This document shows positions 1 through 8,325 of a stretch of DNA of 64,000 nt, one piece after another; position 1 is the first letter of the stretch; each line of letters begins with the position of its first letter. The notes beneath the pieces were generated by a model, which was not told the DNA's origin, ran no database searches, and saw nothing but the letters and a program-made list of their open reading frames with translations. The DNA is from Roseovarius sp. S88. GTDB taxonomy: Bacteria; Pseudomonadota; Alphaproteobacteria; Rhodobacterales; Rhodobacteraceae. The stretch spans positions 62,001 to 126,000 of the forward strand of contig NZ_CP146069.1 of the NCBI RefSeq assembly GCF_037023735.1. Direction: 5' to 3'. Both the position numbers and the translations under genes were made by a program.

Positions 1-696
1 GCACAGGTTGATCTGGTGGTTCAGTCTTCGGAAAACCGGCGCAAAAAAATGCTCTTGGCCGATATGGACAGTACAATGATCGAGCAGGAATGCATCGACG
101 AGTTGGCCGAAGAAGCGGGCGTCGGCGCGCATGTGAAAAACATCACAGCCCGGGCCATGAATGGCGAACTGGACTTTGAAGCCGCTTTAAAGGAACGGGT
201 TGGCTTACTGAAAGGGCTGCCAGAAACCGTAATCGAAAAAGTACTGGAAACACGGATCACCTATATGCCGGGTGGTCACACTTTGCTGGCGACAATGAAG
301 GCAAACGGTGCCTATGCCGCGCTTGTCTCGGGAGGGTTTACGGCGTTTACGTCATCCGTGGCCAAGGCGCTTGGATTTGACGAGAACCGCGCCAATACCC
401 TTTTGACACATGGCGGAAAACTAACCGGCGCAGCAGGTCAACCTATTCTTGGGCGCGAGGCGAAAGTGCAGGCTTTAGAAGAAATCACGGCGCGTCTAGG
501 TCTCAGCGAGGCGGATGTCATTGCTGTCGGTGACGGAGCCAACGATCTGGGCATGCTGCATCGCGCCGGAACTGGCGTGGCGCTACATGCCAAGCCTTCG
601 GTGGCGAGCAAATGCGACGTGCGGGTCAATCATGGCGACCTGACCGCGCTATTGTTTGTGCAAGGCTACAGCCTGGATGAGTTTGCAGGGCCTTAA
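1..696 (+). CDS. serB: Phosphoserine phosphatase SerB (5' end cut by window edge)
   Basis: Catalyses the last step of serine synthesis, O-phosphoserine to serine plus phosphate, in the cytosol. The frame is open from base 1, so the true start and the N-terminal regulatory part lie outside the window; about 231 residues are visible. All three HAD motifs are seen: DMDSTM with the nucleophilic aspartate near the left edge, SGGFTAF in the middle, and the lysine of GREAKV followed by GDGANDLGM near the end. It converges on the GMC oxidoreductase with only 23 bp between the stop codons. The assignment is firm because the DxDST nucleophile motif and the length after it fit SerB rather than other HAD phosphatases. 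Confidence 0.93.
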   Translation, partial: AQVDLVVQSSENRRKKMLLADMDSTMIEQECIDELAEEAGVGAHVKNITARAMNGELDFEAALKERVGLLKGLPETVIEKVLETRITYMPGGHTLLATMKANGAYAALVSGGFTAFTSSVAKALGFDENRANTLLTHGGKLTGAAGQPILGREAKVQALEEITARLGLSEADVIAVGDGANDLGMLHRAGTGVALHAKPSVASKCDVRVNHGDLTALLFVQGYSLDEFAGP

Positions 697-719
697 GCCC
701 TGCATCGCTCTTGTAGATT

Positions 720-2321
720 TCAGGCCTTGGCCGAGGCCAACACGAGATCAGATGCCTTTTCGCCAATCATAATGGCTGGCGCATTGGTGTTGCCCGACAC
801 GATTTCTGGCATGATCGAGCAATCCGCGACACGAAGCCCTTCGATGCCGTGCACACGCAGGTCAGAATCCACAACAGCCATCTTGTCATTGCCCATCTTA
901 CACGTGCCCGTCGGGTGATAGATTGACGCTGTATTGTTGCGCGCCCAGTCCAGCGTTGCGTCGTAATCATCCATTGGCAGGTCCTTGTGCGGACGAAACT
1001 CTTCGGAGATCTTGGACGTCAGAGGGGCATGCCGCGCAATCTTGCGAGCAATCTTCACACCTTCGACCACGGTCCGGCAATCCGTTTCTGTACTTAGGTA
1101 GTTGGGAATGATTTTGGGATACTCGCGTCCATCTGCACTTTTCAGACGGATCTCGCCCTTAGACTCTGGTCGTAGCTGACACACCGACATGGTAAAGGCA
1201 GAGAATGGATCCGCACCTTTCCCGGGGTTCTCAGCCGAGAGCGGCTGGACGTGGAACTGGATGTCAGGCGTTTCCATATCATCGCTTGTTTTCAGGAAAC
1301 CAGTGGCAAGGCTTGCCGCCATGGTCATAGGACCCGCCCGGAAGAGCAAGTACTTCAGACCGATCTTGGCTTGGCCAAAGAGGCTCGACACCTCGTCGTT
1401 GAGCGTTGGTTCATTGCACTTGTAAACTAGGCGTGCCTGAAGATGATCCTGCATGTTTTTGCCAACGCCGGGCAGATCGGCGATGACATCGATGCCGTGT
1501 TCTTTGAGCTGGTCCGCTTCACCGATGCCAGACAGCATCAAAAGCTGCGGCGAATTGATGGACCCACCGGACAGGATGATTTCCTTGGCTGCGCGCACCG
1601 TTTGCCAATTGCCGCTGCGGTCTTTGTATTTCACAGCCACAGCGCGCTTGTTTTCAATTTCGATCTTTTCGACCTGCGCGTTGGTAATGATTTGCAGGTT
1701 TTCGCGTTTCTTGACTGGGTTCAGAAATGCCACTGCAGACGAACACCGACGCCCATTGCGCGCCGTTAGCTGGAAGAAGCCTACACCTTCTTGGGTAGCA
1801 CCGTTGTAATCGGGGTTGAACTTGTAGCCCGCCGCCTGAGCCGCAGCGACCCACGCGTCGGTGATGGGACGTTGTATGCGCATGTTTGACACGGACAAGT
1901 TACCTTGATCCCCGTGAAATTCATCCGCGCCCCGTTCATTCTTTTCTGAGCGCTTGAAGAGCGGAAGGACATCTTCCCACGCCCAACCTCGATTGCCCAT
2001 TTGAGCCCAGCGGTCATAGTCCTGAGGTTGACCCCGAACGTAGAGCAGCCCATTCAGCGACGACGACCCACCCAAAACCTTGCCGCGTGGCCATTCAATC
2101 GAACGTCCATTCAAGCCGGGATCAGGCTCTGTCTCGTAGCACCAGTCCACCTTGGGATTATGAATCGTCTTGAAATAGCCGACCGGGATATGAATCCATG
2201 GATTGCGATCAACTGGGCCAGCTTCTAGCAGCACAACGCGCGACTTTGGGTCAGCGCTTAGACGATTTGCCAATACACAACCAGCAGAGCCAGCACCCAC
2301 TATGATATAGTCCGCTTGCAT
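720..2321 (-). CDS. GMC-family FAD oxidoreductase (choline/alcohol dehydrogenase-like)
   Basis: A 533-residue flavoenzyme of the glucose-methanol-choline family that oxidises an alcohol group; the substrate is unknown. The N-terminus has the dinucleotide-binding motif GAGSAG (about residues 9-14). GMC signature 1 lies around GKVLGGSSSLNG (about 80-91), and signature 2 around GGSINSPQLLMLSGIG. The C-terminal HPTGTCKMG carries the likely catalytic histidine, followed by the SGNTNAP stretch typical of BetA-like members. The start has a GGAGGAA ribosome site. It diverges from a TRAP transporter and IclR regulator, so it probably oxidises the compound that transporter imports. BetA itself is unlikely, because no betaine aldehyde dehydrogenase or BetI is next to it. 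Confidence 0.85.
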   Translation of the reverse strand: MQADYIIVGAGSAGCVLANRLSADPKSRVVLLEAGPVDRNPWIHIPVGYFKTIHNPKVDWCYETEPDPGLNGRSIEWPRGKVLGGSSSLNGLLYVRGQPQDYDRWAQMGNRGWAWEDVLPLFKRSEKNERGADEFHGDQGNLSVSNMRIQRPITDAWVAAAQAAGYKFNPDYNGATQEGVGFFQLTARNGRRCSSAVAFLNPVKKRENLQIITNAQVEKIEIENKRAVAVKYKDRSGNWQTVRAAKEIILSGGSINSPQLLMLSGIGEADQLKEHGIDVIADLPGVGKNMQDHLQARLVYKCNEPTLNDEVSSLFGQAKIGLKYLLFRAGPMTMAASLATGFLKTSDDMETPDIQFHVQPLSAENPGKGADPFSAFTMSVCQLRPESKGEIRLKSADGREYPKIIPNYLSTETDCRTVVEGVKIARKIARHAPLTSKISEEFRPHKDLPMDDYDATLDWARNNTASIYHPTGTCKMGNDKMAVVDSDLRVHGIEGLRVADCSIMPEIVSGNTNAPAIMIGEKASDLVLASAKA

Positions 2322-2341
2322 TGTAATGTTCCTCCAGACGA

Positions 2342-2384
2342 AAAAAAGACTAGCCAGAAGAGAAAAGCTAATCTAGTCTTTTTT
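2342..2384. promoter_or_regulatory. 12-bp perfect inverted repeat in a divergent promoter region
   Basis: AAAAAAGACTAG (2342-2353) and its exact complement CTAGTCTTTTTT (2373-2384) flank a 19-base spacer between the divergent GMC gene and the TRAP operon. It could be an operator, perhaps for the IclR regulator at the end of the TRAP operon, or an RNA hairpin in a leader. The T-run makes it look like a terminator on either strand, but no gene ends here. Confidence 0.5.
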
Positions 2385-2425
2385 GATATAAAACGTCTCA
2401 ATAATTGCAATCATGGGAGGACGCA

Positions 2426-3658
2426 ATGGGAGTTTACGATCGCATCAAAGGCGTGACGCGCCGCGATTTCTTTAGAATAGCAGGGACTTACGGGATGAGC
2501 TCTACGCTCATGGCCGCCGGTGCCTTTGGCGGGGCGATGACCGCCGCCAACCTGGCTAAGGCAGCAGAATCAACCTACGATAAGCGATTCTCGAAAGAAC
2601 CTAAGTTCACGCTGAAGTTTGGTGCCGCTGGTTTCAACCAAGATAACTTGCTGATCGAGCGCGCTGGCTGTCTCGAATTTGCGCGTGATCTCGAAGAGCG
2701 CACGGACGGTGAAATCCGTATTGAATTCATCGGCAACAACCAGATCTGTGGTCAGCTGTCCTGTGTTGAGAAAGCACAGCAAGGCATCGTCGACATCTAT
2801 GCGGCATCCACGCAGAACTCTGCGGGCGGCGCGCCGTACCTCAACGTTCTGGACTACGCGTACATGTTCCGTAGCCGTGCGGACCAGTATTACTTCATGT
2901 ATTCGCCCGAAAGTCAGCGCATCCTGCGTGACCCGTTCGAAAAGATGCATGGCTTGAAGTTCCTCTTCACCCACGCAGAACTGCGCGGCATTCAGTTGGG
3001 CCTTTCCTGGGAAGACAAGGACACAGTCACCAGCATTGACCAGCTTGCTGGCACGAAGAACCGTGTAACAGGTACACAGCTTGGCCGTATCGCCATGAAC
3101 GCTCTGAACCTGAACCCGGTTCCGGTCGCTTGGGAAGAAACCCTCGATGGTCTGAAGCAAGGTCTCATCGACGGTGCTGAAACATGGGCGTCGGCTGTGG
3201 CATATGCCAACATGTCGCCAGTGGTTTCGCAGTGTGTTGACCTGCGGTTCTTCTGCGGCACAGAGCACACAGCGATGAATGCTGCAACCTTCGACAGCCT
3301 GGGTGGTGAACTGCAGGACGCGGTTATGGAAGCTTCCTACCTGTCGCAGGTCCACGTGCAGGCGGCCAACGAAGCCGCACTGGTCAACACAGTTGGTTTC
3401 ACGCATCCACACCAAGGTCCAGACACTATCTTTGCGAAAAACAACGTACGTGTGGCCGCATTGTCGGACGAAGAAATCAAGAAAGCCGAAGAAATGTGCT
3501 CGCCAGAATTCCAGCCTCAGCTCTGGGAAGAGTGGCGCGAACGCATCAATGGTTGGGCGGGTGGCATCGACACCTACCAAGACATTTACACCGAAGTGCG
3601 CAACAACCCGCATACTTTGGCAGAAAATGTCGAGCCTCGCCGCTGGTGGAGAGGCTAA
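2426..3658 (+). CDS. TRAP transporter substrate-binding protein (DctP family) with Tat signal
   Basis: Periplasmic receptor of a tripartite ATP-independent transporter; it binds an organic acid or similar solute and delivers it to the membrane subunits. The protein has 410 residues. The N-terminus has a twin-arginine motif, TRRDFFRIAG, followed by a hydrophobic stretch ending near AKA, so export is probably through Tat. I chose the ATG at 2426 because GGAGG lies 5-9 bases upstream; an in-frame TTG at 2405 has no such site. The small and large membrane subunits follow, after a strong hairpin. The substrate cannot be read from the sequence. Confidence 0.9.
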   Translation: MGVYDRIKGVTRRDFFRIAGTYGMSSTLMAAGAFGGAMTAANLAKAAESTYDKRFSKEPKFTLKFGAAGFNQDNLLIERAGCLEFARDLEERTDGEIRIEFIGNNQICGQLSCVEKAQQGIVDIYAASTQNSAGGAPYLNVLDYAYMFRSRADQYYFMYSPESQRILRDPFEKMHGLKFLFTHAELRGIQLGLSWEDKDTVTSIDQLAGTKNRVTGTQLGRIAMNALNLNPVPVAWEETLDGLKQGLIDGAETWASAVAYANMSPVVSQCVDLRFFCGTEHTAMNAATFDSLGGELQDAVMEASYLSQVHVQAANEAALVNTVGFTHPHQGPDTIFAKNNVRVAALSDEEIKKAEEMCSPEFQPQLWEEWRERINGWAGGIDTYQDIYTEVRNNPHTLAENVEPRRWWRG

Positions 3659-3698
3659 TCCGCAATCACGCGGATCAGTACCGAGAGTTTTTAACCTC

Positions 3699-3723
3699 GA
3701 CCCGGGCGCTCGGTGCCCGGGTC
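3699..3723 (+). other. Intercistronic hairpin after dctP
   Basis: GACCCGGGC (3699-3707) pairs perfectly with GCCCGGGTC (3715-3723) over a 7-base loop. No T-run follows, so it is probably not a full terminator. Such hairpins between a binding-protein gene and its membrane subunits commonly protect the upstream mRNA and raise the level of binding protein; that role is inferred here. Confidence 0.6.
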
Positions 3724-3812
3724 ACAGTAAGCGCCCTTGAAATGGGGTGGAGATTCTCGTTCAATAATTCAAAAAAAATCTTCGGACATTCGGAGCATAG
3801 GGAGGGTGCGCC

Positions 3813-4484
3813 ATGGAAGTTATTGGTGGTATGGGGGAGATTATATCTTCCCTGTTCGGAGGGGACGCGTTCAGCCTGCAAAGCTCGCTGCGCGGCAATC
3901 CTGGACTTTGGCCTCTTGGGCTGATTGTGACTTTGCTTGGAGGCGCCTTGGTGGCCTACATCTACAAAGTCGTGCCGTTCATAGAACGAAAATTAGAACC
4001 AACAGTGATGGTCGTGGCATATCTCGCTATCGGCTACATAATTTTTGCTGGTGTTGTGCAACGGTTTTACCTGAACGGACAACCCGCGTGGTCGACGACG
4101 TTGCCTCCGTTTTTGTTCCTCATCATGACGTGGGTCGGGTGTAGCTATAATGTTAAGCTCAGAACCCACCTTGCCTTTGCAGAATTCCGCAAGGCAATGC
4201 CAAGGGCTGGCCAACTCTTTTGCTTGCTCCTGGACGCTGTTCTTTGGCTCGGCTTTGCCTGGATTGTGGTTGTCACGACATTCCAGGAAACCGTTCGTGC
4301 GGCGGCAAACTTTGCCATCATGTTGGGTACAGACGACATCATGCAATGGTGGTTTCTCGGAACAGTTCCCGTTGCCTTCATACTTTTGGCAGCGCGCGTG
4401 ATCGAAAACGTGAAAAAAGACCTTCGCAAGTATCGTGAGGGTGGCGAAATGATCGAAGCCGCTGTGATCGGAGGTGACGCATGA
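3813..4484 (+). CDS. TRAP transporter small membrane subunit (DctQ family)
   Basis: A 223-residue inner-membrane protein with four hydrophobic segments, as expected for the DctQ subunit that couples the periplasmic receptor to the large permease. The start is preceded by AGGGAGGG at a good distance. Its last codons overlap the start of the large subunit by 4 bp (ATGA), which indicates translational coupling. DctQ sequences diverge strongly, so the call rests mainly on size, membrane topology and position between dctP and dctM. Confidence 0.85.
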   Translation: MEVIGGMGEIISSLFGGDAFSLQSSLRGNPGLWPLGLIVTLLGGALVAYIYKVVPFIERKLEPTVMVVAYLAIGYIIFAGVVQRFYLNGQPAWSTTLPPFLFLIMTWVGCSYNVKLRTHLAFAEFRKAMPRAGQLFCLLLDAVLWLGFAWIVVVTTFQETVRAAANFAIMLGTDDIMQWWFLGTVPVAFILLAARVIENVKKDLRKYREGGEMIEAAVIGGDA

Positions 4485-5839
4485 GCGATCCAACCATCAT
4501 CACACTTATTTCGATCGCCGTCACCATCCTGTTCATGATGGGTGTTCCGGTCTTCCTAGTCATCGCCTATTGGGTGATCGGCATGTCCTTTTTGCTGGAA
4601 CTGCAACTCCTGAATACGGGTGCGGCGCTTCAGGACGTATTCACGGATGGCTTTGCTCTGCTTGCAATGCCTCTGTTCATCCTGACCGGAGACTTGATCA
4701 ACCGCTCTGGGATCGCGCGGCGGCTTAGTGACTTTGCCTATTCCTGTCTTGGATGGATACGAGGCGGATTGGCTATGGCGTCTCTTGGCGCTTGTGGTCT
4801 GTTTGCTGCGATCTCAGGTTCCAACTCGGCGACCACGGCCACGATCGGCTCGATGCTTCATCCAGAGATGGTCAAAGGCGGATACGACGAACGCTTTAGC
4901 GCGGCGACTGCGGCCGCAGGCGGTACTGTCGGGATTATCATCCCACCGTCGATCATCTTCATCGTGTATGGCTTCTTGATGAACTTGCCGATCTCTGACT
5001 TGTTCGTTGCCGGGATCATTCCGGGCGCGATGATGGTTGGTGGCATGATGCTGGCTTGCTTCATCATTTGCTGGCGCAACGGCTGGGGATACCTGATCGC
5101 TCTGAGCCCCTTCCGGGTCTTCAAGACAGCACTTGGCGCTTGGCTTGGTTTCTTTGCGATTGGACTGGTTCTATGGGGTATCTACACCGGCAAGTTCTCA
5201 CCAACCGAAGCGGCGGGTGTGACCGTTGGGTTCGGTATTATCGCAGGTTTGGCGAGTTGGGTCGTCAGCAAGGCTCTGAACATGGATCAGGAAAAGGACT
5301 GGTCGGAAAAATCCCCTGCCGCGATGCTTGTGGTGGAAGGGTTTACCATTCCTCAGATTCCGGGCATCGTGATGCGATCTGCGCAGATCACCGGAATTCT
5401 AGCGCCGCTGATTGCGATTTCGGTCGTTATGCAACAGATCCTGTCTCTCTTGGGTGCACAACAAGTCATCGGTGACTTCGTGACATCCATGGGCGGTTAT
5501 CATGCGGTATTGTTCACGGCGATGGCCATCGTGTTCTTCTCGGGCATGATCCTGGAATCCTTGCCAGTGACGATCATTCTAGCCCCAATCCTGGCCCCGA
5601 TCGCAGCAAGCGTGGGTGTGGATCCGGTGCACTTCTCGGTGATCTTCCTGGTGGGCGCCTCTATCGGGTTCATCACGCCGCCTTATGGCTTGAATCTGTA
5701 TGTGGCATCGGGTGTGACCGGCGTTCCATATTTCCGCCTGCTGCGCTACACCGTACCCTACCTGGTGGCGCTCATCGGAGTTTGGATTTTGGTGGCACTA
5801 ACTCCAGATCTGGCGTTGATGCTGCTGCCTGAACGTTAA
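4481..5839 (+). CDS. TRAP transporter large permease (DctM family)
   Basis: A 452-residue polytopic membrane protein, the sodium-driven transport channel of the TRAP system. Hydrophobic segments run the whole length. Motifs usual for DctM are visible, such as GGTVGIIIPPSIIFIVYG (about residues 147-164) and, in the second half, FITPPYGLNLYV. It overlaps dctQ by 4 bp and is followed after 6 bp by an IclR regulator, so the unit is dctP-dctQ-dctM-iclR. Confidence 0.93.
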   Translation: MSDPTIITLISIAVTILFMMGVPVFLVIAYWVIGMSFLLELQLLNTGAALQDVFTDGFALLAMPLFILTGDLINRSGIARRLSDFAYSCLGWIRGGLAMASLGACGLFAAISGSNSATTATIGSMLHPEMVKGGYDERFSAATAAAGGTVGIIIPPSIIFIVYGFLMNLPISDLFVAGIIPGAMMVGGMMLACFIICWRNGWGYLIALSPFRVFKTALGAWLGFFAIGLVLWGIYTGKFSPTEAAGVTVGFGIIAGLASWVVSKALNMDQEKDWSEKSPAAMLVVEGFTIPQIPGIVMRSAQITGILAPLIAISVVMQQILSLLGAQQVIGDFVTSMGGYHAVLFTAMAIVFFSGMILESLPVTIILAPILAPIAASVGVDPVHFSVIFLVGASIGFITPPYGLNLYVASGVTGVPYFRLLRYTVPYLVALIGVWILVALTPDLALMLLPER

Positions 5840-5845
5840 GGTCCA

Positions 5846-6619
5846 ATGGCAAAAGGCGACGCAAACGAAACCAAAGGTCAAATTCCGACCAACCTGCGTT
5901 TGCTCTTACTCGTAGAAGAGCTGGCAAAGGCCGGGGCACCTATGTCTCCGGCCGACCTCAGCCTCGCTCTGGACTTGCCAAAGCCTACTGTCCACCGTCT
6001 TTTGGCCACGGCCGAAGACGAAGGGTTTATCCAAAGAGATGTCGATGGGCGGTCCTTCGGGCCTGGCCATCGACTACGTCGTTTGTCAGCCAACACGCTA
6101 TCCTCTCAGCGCATGCGGACAGAGCGTCTGGCCATTATGAAACGGCTTGCCGAACAGGTGGGAGAGACTTGCAATCTCGCGGCACCGGGCCGGTACGGCA
6201 TGGTGTATCTTGACCGGGTCGAAACACATTGGCCTTTGCGTATTCAGCTACCGGTTGGCACCCAAGTACCCTTCCACTGTACAGCCAGCGGCAAACTTTA
6301 CCTGTCGTCCTTGCGCAATGACCGACTGCACCGTTGGATTTCGACCGTGACACTCGAAAAGAAAACCGAATTCACAATCTCTGATCCAAACAACCTATTG
6401 GCTGAACTTGCCGAAACCCGCGCACGGGGATATTCCACAGACGATCAGGAATTCATGGAAGACATGGCCGCCATTGCGGTGGGCATTCAGGACAACACCG
6501 GCCGGTTGCTGACCACTTTGTCGATCCATGCTCCTATACAGCGAAAAGGTCTGAACGATCTGAAATCGCATCTGCCCGCATTGAAATCGGCATGCGAGCG
6601 ATTGGCGCAGTTGATTTAA
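5846..6619 (+). CDS. IclR-family transcriptional regulator
   Basis: A 257-residue DNA-binding regulator. The N-terminal winged helix-turn-helix spans about residues 15-75 (ALDLPKPTVHRLL is the recognition helix region), and the C-terminal effector-binding domain fills the rest. It is the last gene of the TRAP operon, 6 bp after the large permease, so it probably senses the imported solute or a product and controls the TRAP operon and the divergent GMC gene. The perfect inverted repeat at 2342-2384 is a candidate site, not proven. Confidence 0.9.
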   Translation: MAKGDANETKGQIPTNLRLLLLVEELAKAGAPMSPADLSLALDLPKPTVHRLLATAEDEGFIQRDVDGRSFGPGHRLRRLSANTLSSQRMRTERLAIMKRLAEQVGETCNLAAPGRYGMVYLDRVETHWPLRIQLPVGTQVPFHCTASGKLYLSSLRNDRLHRWISTVTLEKKTEFTISDPNNLLAELAETRARGYSTDDQEFMEDMAAIAVGIQDNTGRLLTTLSIHAPIQRKGLNDLKSHLPALKSACERLAQLI

Positions 6620-6709
6620 AGCGTTTCGCGATAAACCTGACTCACAGATGATCGCGAAAAGTAGCGCGACACTCATATTGTTGTCAGTGCGCGGGCCACT
6701 TGGTGTTTG

Positions 6710-6786
6710 TGGTCGGAGTGAGAGGATTCGAACCTCCGGCCCCTGCCTCCCGAAGACAGTGCTCTACCAGGCTGAGCTACACTCCG
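6710..6786 (-). tRNA. tRNA-Pro (anticodon CGG)
   Basis: On the minus strand the acceptor stem CGGAGTG pairs with CACTCCG, followed by A and an encoded CCA. The D arm (AGCTCAGCCTGGTAGAGCA), a five-pair anticodon stem with loop TTCGGGA and the T loop GGTTCGAATCC are present. The anticodon CGG reads CCG (proline). Length is 77 bases. It lies between the convergent iclR and GNAT genes. Confidence 0.95.
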
Positions 6787-6815
6787 CGCATCGCGTCGTG
6801 TATCAGTTTGGTCGG

Positions 6816-7301
6816 TTATTTTGCAAGCGGGCGGACCAACTGTTTTCGAAAATCAGCAAAATCGTCTCTGGAAACACGATATGTAATTTTGTCAAACTTT
6901 GGAGCGCGTACATTGTCGTAAAAGGTTTGAGACTGTTCGTTGCTTACATCTGTTTGCCAGTCCATCCGAATGCATCCTTCGGCCTCAGCGCGGTGCAGGA
7001 GCGCATCAAGTAATGCCCGACCAACGCCTTTGCTGCGGGCAGTGCCAAGTACAAATATTTCCTTCATGTAGAGAGCAAGACTGGCGCACGCCGGGAACGT
7101 CAGAACCCAGGTCGCAAACCCAAGCGGTTGATCATCTTCGTAAGCCATAAGGCAAGACATATGGCGCTCAGAATCAAGCAAGGTGACAACACGGGCTTCC
7201 TGTGCAGGCGTGGCTGTTGGAATTTTGTAGTGCTTCAAACAGGCGCGGTATAGTGTGAGAAAAGCGTCAGCTTGATCAGGGGTATAGTCGCGGACTTGCA
7301 T
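6816..7301 (-). CDS. GNAT-family N-acetyltransferase
   Basis: A 161-residue protein of the GNAT fold, which transfers an acetyl group from acetyl-CoA to an amine. The acetyl-CoA binding motif A is seen around FVLGTARSKGVGRALLDA (about residues 88-105), where RSKGVG matches the usual R/QxxGxG. The C-terminal YDNVRAPKFD region is typical of small GNATs. The substrate is unknown and no neighbour suggests one. A strong hairpin lies between it and the DUF2167 gene upstream. Confidence 0.85.
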   Translation of the reverse strand: MQVRDYTPDQADAFLTLYRACLKHYKIPTATPAQEARVVTLLDSERHMSCLMAYEDDQPLGFATWVLTFPACASLALYMKEIFVLGTARSKGVGRALLDALLHRAEAEGCIRMDWQTDVSNEQSQTFYDNVRAPKFDKITYRVSRDDFADFRKQLVRPLAK

Positions 7302-7318
7302 TGCAGAACCTGCTGTTT

Positions 7319-7346
7319 GGTTTGGCTATGGTTCACCACAGCCAAA
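7319..7346 (-). terminator. Hairpin after the DUF2167 gene
   Basis: GTTTGGCTATGG (7319-7330) and CCACAGCCAAAC (7335-7346) pair at 11 of 12 positions over a TTCA loop. It lies 32 bp after the DUF2167 stop codon and 18 bp before the GNAT start codon. No T-run follows on either strand, so it may be a weak terminator or an RNA-processing hairpin. Confidence 0.5.
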
Positions 7347-7377
7347 CGCAACTCTGCATTGGGCACAAGCGCTCAAA

Positions 7378-8262
7378 CTATGCACGGCGGCCGAAGATGA
7401 CGTTCTTCAGGCCAATCAGGGGGATCAGCAAAACGAACCAAAATTTCTTTAGCAACAAAACACCCGCCGCCAACAAACCGGTCTTGGCCGCCGCTTTGCC
7501 CGCAATCAAACCGCCGATCCCATATGCAGCAACCGCGTCTGTCGATGGGTTAAAGTCTGCATAGGTGTTGCCCGGCGTGAAACTGGGCATGTCTAGTACA
7601 TCTGGTGCCGCAGATTTGACTTCTGCAAGATTTTCAATATCTGCAATAAAATTCAGAACCAATACGCCCTCACGTCCGAGAACACGAATATTGTAGTTCA
7701 ATACGTTGGTCTCATACCCTTCGAATGCCAGTTCCTTGGCCCAGTAGAGTTTGTGCTCTTCGGCTTCATAATGCGGCGGTTCAGCCCATCCAAGCAGCTC
7801 GATTCTTTCGTAACCGTTTTGTTCGCGCCATTTGTTTTCAGACTGCATGTCACTGCGCAAATTGGCGAGTAGCGCGTCATAGTCCATGTCTGCGGCATCG
7901 CTATCTGAAACATAGCCGGTATCCTCATAGAACACCTCTACACCCCAGTTTTCGATGAAATAACCATCCTTGTGAAATAACATACCTAACACAAAGTCGC
8001 CCGGCGGGTTGCCCCAGATATCGTGCAGAATTGTCTCGGCGTCCTTGGAATTCACAAAATAATAGTCGTCCGGCACATCCAGCGTCACCCGCGGGAGGTT
8101 TTGTACGCCCTGTTTCAGGTCGATGGTGTCCAAGACCGCCTGCCATTCAGGCGTTTCTAGACTATACTGGTCCGGATATGCCTCTTTGACAGAAATAGCG
8201 AAGGCTGCAGACGACACACATGTCGCCAGAATCGCTCCACAACATAGCTGTTTGAAATACAT
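7378..8262 (-). CDS. DUF2167 family membrane-anchored protein
   Basis: A 294-residue secreted or membrane-anchored protein recognised as DUF2167; its molecular role is not known. It starts with a signal peptide (hydrophobic stretch to about residue 22, ending near AFA). A periplasmic domain with the family's aromatic-rich patterns (NPPGDFVLGMLF, GWAEPPHYE, KLYWAKEL) follows. The C-terminus has one or two hydrophobic segments (about residues 246-288) and ends in a basic tail. The leader is unusual: the AGAGGG ribosome site is the 3' arm of a perfect 10-bp hairpin at 8272-8299, which suggests control of translation. Confidence 0.82.
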   Translation of the reverse strand: MYFKQLCCGAILATCVSSAAFAISVKEAYPDQYSLETPEWQAVLDTIDLKQGVQNLPRVTLDVPDDYYFVNSKDAETILHDIWGNPPGDFVLGMLFHKDGYFIENWGVEVFYEDTGYVSDSDAADMDYDALLANLRSDMQSENKWREQNGYERIELLGWAEPPHYEAEEHKLYWAKELAFEGYETNVLNYNIRVLGREGVLVLNFIADIENLAEVKSAAPDVLDMPSFTPGNTYADFNPSTDAVAAYGIGGLIAGKAAAKTGLLAAGVLLLKKFWFVLLIPLIGLKNVIFGRRA

Positions 8263-8271
8263 AGGTTTTGT

Positions 8272-8299
8272 CCCTCTAAAGCATTACAACTTTAGAGGG
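8272..8299 (-). promoter_or_regulatory. Hairpin covering the ribosome binding site of the DUF2167 gene
   Basis: CCCTCTAAAG and CTTTAGAGGG form a perfect 10-bp stem with an 8-base loop. Read on the minus strand, the 3' arm contains AGAGGG, 9 bases before the start codon of the DUF2167 gene, so folding would hide the ribosome site. It also follows leuB by 26 bp, but no T-run follows the hairpin, so I prefer a regulatory role over a terminator. Confidence 0.55.
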
Positions 8300-8325
8300 C
8301 AAAAACGACGAAATTATGGATAAAT

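Noticed and set aside
2570..3613. 347-codon open frame on the minus strand over dctP
   Set aside because: Antisense to a clear TRAP receptor gene; composition is odd for a protein and there is no ribosome site.
6710..6786. tRNA-Pro as an integration site of a mobile element
   Set aside because: No integrase, no repeated tRNA 3' end and no phage-like genes on either side.
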